Of a stretch of DNA of 8,279 nt, positions 7,256 through 8,279 are shown one piece after another. Source of the DNA: Oscillospiraceae bacterium (GTDB lineage: Bacteria > Bacillota > Clostridia > Oscillospirales > Acutalibacteraceae); assembly GCA_019422905.1 (NCBI GenBank), contig JAHZCM010000072.1:1-8279 (forward strand), given 5' to 3'. Position numbers and translations under genes: made by a program. Position 1 is the stretch's first letter. The number at the start of each line of letters is the position of its first letter. A model generated the notes under the pieces. The model ran no database searches, had not been told where the DNA came from, and worked only from the letters and a program-made list of their open reading frames with translations.

Positions 7256-7508
7256 ACGCTCACGTGTTACCACCCTGATTCACCTGTCTCTCGCGATGAC
7301 AGGCCTTATCAAGTTCGGAGAGGAAATGATCTCTCGAAACTCTATCGCTGTCACGGGCGATCCCGGCGCAGCCTTGCCCGGATACGGGTTCGGTGCGCAG
7401 CTCGGAGGCCATGTTCGGCAGGGTCTGCCTTTCCCATTCTCAGCACATCCGCGGGATGATGGGATTCTCTGTGAAAGTTTGCCTGCGTACTCTTCCTCGT
7501 CATGGCTT
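7210..7508 (-). promoter_or_regulatory. T-box leader specific for tRNA-Met upstream of metG
   Basis: This leader lets transcription into metG continue when uncharged tRNA-Met binds. Read on the minus strand, Stem I has GAGG (7498-7495) pairing with CCTC (7408-7405), the AGTA half of the loop-E motif at 7491-7488, and GCAGG (7486-7482) pairing with CCTGC (7422-7418). The other loop-E strand, GAA (7416-7414), is followed by C and the specifier ATG (7412-7410), which is a methionine codon. The AGAGA motif and a CCCAT/ATGGG distal stem are present. Stem II spans about 7342-7311. Stem III is CCTGTC/GACAGG between 7303 and 7283. The T-box core AGGGTGGTAACACG occupies 7276-7263; its TGGT bulge can pair with an ACCA tRNA end. 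An antiterminator can form from AGGG with CCCT (7246-7243) and ACG.GAG with CTC.CGT. The core differs from the usual ACCGCG ending at two bases. Confidence 0.93.
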
Positions 7509-7515
7509 TTACTTT

Positions 7516-7544
7516 ATTGTAACATGGGATAAAGGCCGCGTCAA
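7516..7544 (-). promoter_or_regulatory. Sigma-A-type promoter of the metG T-box transcript
   Basis: On the minus strand, TTGACG (7544-7539) and TACAAT (7521-7516) are separated by exactly 17 nt, close to consensus. The start would be near 7508, a few bases before Stem I of the T-box, giving a leader of about 355 nt. It faces away from the queT promoter. Confidence 0.85.
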
Positions 7545-7598
7545 TCGGCGGAATCTGCGAAAATGGATGTGAAAAAGCGTGCATTTTCCGCCCTGACC

Positions 7599-7627
7599 TT
7601 GACATTTTGCGCCGAAATGCGTATGCT
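7599..7627 (+). promoter_or_regulatory. Sigma-A-type promoter of queT
   Basis: TTGACA (7599-7604, perfect consensus) and TATGCT (7622-7627) have a 17-nt spacer. The start would be near 7634, about 23 nt before the preQ1 aptamer. The 54 nt between this -35 box and the metG -35 box carry an imperfect inverted repeat (GGCGGAA at 7547-7553, TTCCGCC at 7586-7592). Confidence 0.82.
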
Positions 7628-7652
7628 TATACATGCGGTGTGCCCTGTGCCG

Positions 7653-7739
7653 CCGCGGTCAGTCGCGACATCCTGACCTTAAAAAATACTAGCGCGGCCA
7701 GGCTGTGTCCGGACCGCGGACCGAAAGGAATGTTTCCAA
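7653..7739 (+). promoter_or_regulatory. preQ1 class I riboswitch leader of queT
   Basis: This leader senses the queuosine precursor preQ1 and should turn queT down when it is plentiful. The aptamer is P1 GGTCAG (7657-7662) with CTGACC (7673-7678), enclosing TCGCGACATC, which resembles the class I L1/L2 loop (UCGC then ACA.CC). An A-rich tail follows (TTAAAAAATACTAGCG, 7679-7694), the signature third loop. CGC (7664-7666) can pair with GCG (7692-7694) for the pseudoknot. Downstream, GACCGCGG (7712-7719) is perfectly complementary to CCGCGGTC (7653-7660), which includes the 5' strand of P1, so aptamer and this helix exclude each other. GGAA of the ribosome binding site (7727-7730) can also fold onto TTCC (7734-7737). 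There is no T-run, so control is probably at translation. The aptamer call is strong from motif and gene context; the switching model is inferred. Confidence 0.85.
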
Positions 7740-8276
7740 TTGAAAAACACAAACAAAGCCCGCTTTCTGGCGCTCAGCGCCGTGATTGCGGCGCTGTACG
7801 CTGTGCTCACGTATGCAGCGGCGGCGGTCAACCTCGCCTACGGGCCGTTTCAGTTCCGCTTTTCCGAGGCGCTCACCGTGCTTCCGGCGTTCACGCCTGC
7901 GGCGATCCCGGGGCTTGCGGTCGGCTGCCTGATCTCCAACCTCGCAAGCCCGCTCGGCATTGTGGACTGGGTGTTCGGCACGCTGGCGACGCTGCTTGCG
8001 GGCATCTGCACCTATCTGCTGCGGAACGTCCGCTGGAAGGGGATTCCCATCCTCGCGCCTCTGCCGCCGGTGCTGTTTAACGCGCTGATCGTCGGGCTGG
8101 AGGTTTCCTGCCTCTCGGATGCGGGCGTTTTCGGCTTTGGCAACGCTTCGCTCGCCGGCTTCATTTCCGGCGCCGTTTCGGTGGGTGTGGGCGAGCTTGT
8201 CGTTTGCTTTGCGCTGGGGATTCCGCTGATGATTGCTATCCGGCGCACGAAGCTCAGCCAGTATGTGTTGTGCTGA
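7740..8276 (+). CDS. queT: QueT family queuosine-precursor ECF transporter substrate-binding subunit
   Basis: QueT is the membrane S component that binds a queuosine precursor (such as preQ1) and works with a shared ECF energising module encoded elsewhere. The start is TTG at 7740, 9 nt after AAAGGAA (7724-7730); no ATG fits as well, and the product begins MKNTNKARFLALSAVIAALY. The 178 residues form about six hydrophobic segments. The family block YGPFQFRFSEALTVLPA (34-50) is followed by FTPAAIPGLAVGCLISN (51-67) and GIVDWVFGTLATLLAG (73-88), which together are diagnostic. The C-terminus is basic (RRTK, 168-171), fitting a cytoplasmic end. The gene stands alone behind its own promoter and a preQ1 riboswitch, which independently supports the substrate. 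This suggests the cell salvages precursor rather than relying only on de novo synthesis. It ends in TGA three bases before the window edge, so a following gene cannot be seen. Confidence 0.95.
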   Translation: MKNTNKARFLALSAVIAALYAVLTYAAAAVNLAYGPFQFRFSEALTVLPAFTPAAIPGLAVGCLISNLASPLGIVDWVFGTLATLLAGICTYLLRNVRWKGIPILAPLPPVLFNALIVGLEVSCLSDAGVFGFGNASLAGFISGAVSVGVGELVVCFALGIPLMIAIRRTKLSQYVLC

Positions 8277-8279
8277 CTG

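Noticed and set aside
7296..7605. Small open frames on both strands across the metG leader
   Set aside because: The region is fully explained by T-box stems, specifier loop and promoter, and the frames show no protein-like pattern.

Overview
The window looks like a piece of a Gram-positive, Clostridia-type chromosome, probably a gut-associated Oscillospirales-like bacterium. This is inference: coding regions are GC-rich with strong AGGAGG-like ribosome binding sites, sigma-A-type promoters are readable, a methionine T-box leader controls an aminoacyl-tRNA synthetase, and an ECF-type QueT transporter sits behind a preQ1 riboswitch. Nothing in the sequence identifies a species.

Left part (1-5513, plus strand): a mannoside-utilisation block. 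It opens with the 3' part of an extracellular solute-binding protein of an ABC sugar importer, closed by a hairpin terminator. A promoter (TTGCTT-17 nt-TAGAAT) then drives a GH2 beta-mannosidase. A single in-frame TAG at 3609-3611 interrupts this gene exactly where the catalytic barrel hands over to the C-terminal domain, and the same frame then stays open to 4127. After a 231-nt gap comes a class I mannose-6-phosphate isomerase (manA). The inferred path is import of mannosides, release of mannose, phosphorylation by a kinase not seen here, and isomerisation to fructose-6-phosphate. A near-perfect bidirectional terminator closes the block.

Right part (5555-8279): two translation-related genes that diverge from one intergenic region, each under RNA-based control. 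On the minus strand is a methionyl-tRNA synthetase with four CxxC knuckles and an unusual KISTS version of the KMSKS loop. It is preceded by a roughly 355-nt leader in which I can read a complete T-box: GAAC-AUG specifier loop, Stems II and III, a UGGU bulge and an intrinsic terminator. On the plus strand is queT, preceded by its own promoter and a preQ1 class I aptamer. A downstream segment can pair with and disrupt the aptamer's P1 stem.

The observations most worth a second look are the amber codon in the mannosidase, the non-canonical MetRS under a Met T-box, and the alternative pairing in the queT leader. I saw no CRISPR array, insertion sequence, phage gene, tRNA or rRNA.
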